From: Caballeronia arationis
GTDB lineage: Bacteria; Pseudomonadota; Gammaproteobacteria; Burkholderiales; Burkholderiaceae
Reading direction: 5' to 3'
Length of the DNA: 64,000 bases
NCBI RefSeq assembly: GCF_001544975.2
Contig: NZ_FCOG02000037.1
Coordinates: 1-64,000 of the forward strand
Shown here: one piece after another, positions 62,656 to 64,000 of the stretch
Layout of the letters: every line of letters starts with the position of its first letter
Numbering within the stretch: position 1 is the first letter of the stretch
Made by a program: the position numbers and the translations under genes
Notes under the pieces: model-generated
Databases searched by the model: none
What the model saw: only the letters and a program-made list of their open reading frames with translations
Told to the model about the DNA's origin: nothing

Positions 62656-64000
62656 ATGCCAGACGCTGTTACGTCTTCGCTGCCTTCACCACGTATCGGC
62701 CCCCTCGTTGCGTTGCTTCCCTTCCTGCGCCCCTATGCCGGCCGCTGGGCGCTCGCGTTCCTCGCACTGGTGACCTCGGCGGGCGCCACACTGGTGCTGC
62801 CGGTGACGTTCAAATACCTGATCGATCGTGGCTTTGCAGCGGGCGACCGGGGGCACATCGATCGCTACTTCCTCGCGCTATTCGTCGTTTCGCTGGTACT
62901 CGCCGGCGCCACGGCGTTGCGCTTCTACCTCGTGTCATGGTTGGGCGAGCGGGTGACGGCCGACTTGCGACGTGCGGTCTACGATCACGTGCTGCAGATG
63001 AGCCCGCAGTTCTTCGAGACTACGCAGACCGGCGAGGTCCTGTCCCGGCTCACCGCGGACACCACATTGATCCAGACGGTCGTGGGCACCAGCCTGTCGC
63101 TGGGATTGCGCAACTTCTTCCTGTTGACCGGGGGCGTGGCGATGCTGGCGGTGACGAGCCCGGTATTGTCGGGCTACATCATCTCGACGCTGGCCGTGGT
63201 GGTCGCGCCTATCGTGATGTTCGGGCGGCGCGTGCGGCGGCTCTCGCGCGCAAGCCAGGACAAGATCGCGAACACGAGCGCGCTGGCGGGCGAGGTGCTC
63301 AATGCCATGCCGACCGTCCAGTCGTATGCGCAGGAGCTCTTTGAAACGCGGCGGTTTGCCGGTGCGGTGGAGGCAGCCTTTGAGACTGCGCTCACGCGCA
63401 TCCGCGCGCGGGCCTGGCTGACTGCCGTGGTGATCGTGCTGGTGTTCACTGCCATCGTATTCGTGTTGTGGCTCGGCGCGCAGGCAGTGCTGGCTGGGCG
63501 GATGACGCCGGGCCAGTTGTCCCAGTTCATCCTCTATGCGGTGTTCACGGCCGGCGCCGTTGGAGCGGTCGCCGAGGTGTGGGGCGACCTGCAGCGCGCT
63601 GCAGGCGCCACCGAACGTTTGCTGCAATTGCTGGCGGCGCGCTCGCCGGTCGTGGCGGCCGAGATCACCATCGCGCTGCCGGCGCGAGGCGAGGGCATCC
63701 GCTTCGACGATGTCGGCTTCTCGTATCCGTCACGCCCTGGCATTGCCGCGCTTTCAGAACTTTCGCTCGTTGTCCGTCCGGGCGAACATGTCGCGTTGGT
63801 CGGCCCGTCCGGAGCGGGCAAGACCACGCTATTCCAGCTGCTGCTGCGCTTCTACGATCCGCAATCAGGCCGTATCCTGATCAACGGCGTCCCGACGCGT
63901 GACGTACCGCTCGTCGAATTGCGCGAGGAGATCGGTGTGGTGTTGCAAGAATCGGTGATCTTTTCGGGGAGCGTGCTCGACAACATCCGCTATGGCGCAC
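62656..64000 (+). CDS. ABC exporter, fused permease-ATPase (MsbA-like), partial
   Basis: The window cuts this gene after 448 codons. The start MPDAVTSSLPSPRIGPLVAL LPFLRPYAG is followed by a six-helix exporter membrane domain (TFKYLIDRGFA, then LGERVTADLRRAVYDHVLQM, FFETTQTGEVLSRLTADTTL IQ). The ATPase domain has the A-loop FSYPSRPG, Walker A ALVGPSGAGKTTLFQLLLRF YDP and the Q-loop VVLQESVIFSGSVLDNIRYG. The signature and Walker B motifs lie beyond 64000. The half-transporter architecture suggests a homodimeric exporter of lipids or drugs. Confidence 0.93.
   Translation, partial: MPDAVTSSLPSPRIGPLVALLPFLRPYAGRWALAFLALVTSAGATLVLPVTFKYLIDRGFAAGDRGHIDRYFLALFVVSLVLAGATALRFYLVSWLGERVTADLRRAVYDHVLQMSPQFFETTQTGEVLSRLTADTTLIQTVVGTSLSLGLRNFFLLTGGVAMLAVTSPVLSGYIISTLAVVVAPIVMFGRRVRRLSRASQDKIANTSALAGEVLNAMPTVQSYAQELFETRRFAGAVEAAFETALTRIRARAWLTAVVIVLVFTAIVFVLWLGAQAVLAGRMTPGQLSQFILYAVFTAGAVGAVAEVWGDLQRAAGATERLLQLLAARSPVVAAEITIALPARGEGIRFDDVGFSYPSRPGIAALSELSLVVRPGEHVALVGPSGAGKTTLFQLLLRFYDPQSGRILINGVPTRDVPLVELREEIGVVLQESVIFSGSVLDNIRYGA

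Noticed and set aside
1..64000. CRISPR arrays, tRNA or rRNA genes, replication origin
   Set aside because: No regularly spaced repeats, no tRNA cloverleaf or rRNA segments, and no parAB/repA or DnaA-box cluster were seen on reading.

Overview
The window looks like a chromosome or megaplasmid segment of a high-GC member of the Burkholderiaceae (Burkholderia, Paraburkholderia or Caballeronia type). The grounds are the OpcP-like porin with its typical leader, the small Burkholderia-style secreted proteins, the style of the type VI secretion (T6SS) genes and the codon use. No rRNA, tRNA or CRISPR array was seen.

Left part (1-17.5 kb): a patchwork of intact single genes and decayed remnants. Intact genes encode a porin, an M20 amidohydrolase, a Nudix hydrolase, a CHAD protein, a TupA-type ATP-grasp protein, a long MscS channel, a surface-antigen-like outer-membrane protein, an MlaC/Ttg2D-like lipid carrier, a SnoaL-like protein and two small secreted proteins. 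Remnants are an IS30-type transposase, a response regulator, a flavin monooxygenase tail, a PQQ-dehydrogenase scrap, a class I aminotransferase, a GH42 beta-galactosidase and a LacI regulator.

Centre (17.5-46.7 kb): an ECF sigma/anti-sigma pair divergent from a long T6SS operon: (broken small gene)-hcp-tssA-tssB-tssC-tssE-tssF-tssG-clpV-DUF4280 protein-vgrG-tagH-tssK-tssL-tssM-tagF. It meets a convergent operon of pppA, ppkA, a DUF3365-type membrane sensor with a CxxCH haem motif, and a FecR-like periplasmic protein. A YceI protein and a 509-residue uncharacterised protein (candidate effector) follow. No TssJ gene is present, and TssL carries a C-terminal OmpA-like domain.

The main observation is a repeated promoter-like motif, GGAAnAA-N15/16-GTT. 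It lies in front of the sigma operon, the divergent T6SS side, the fecR-like operon, yceI and the candidate effector unit. Two divergent pairs have identical -35 to -35 spacing. I infer a self-regulated ECF regulon that controls this T6SS.

Right part (47-64 kb): a frameshifted SAM-cyclase-ATPase-TPR regulator, a DUF4242 protein, and a minus-strand redox/catabolic block. The block has a LuxR regulator, an MFS transporter, a flavin monooxygenase, DUF2783, and FrdB-like, FrdA-like and NuoF-like subunits. A DAO-type oxidase is divergent from the LuxR gene. Then come a ribonuclease-like lipoprotein that has lost two catalytic residues, a Sir2 remnant, and an MsbA-type ABC transporter cut by the window end.
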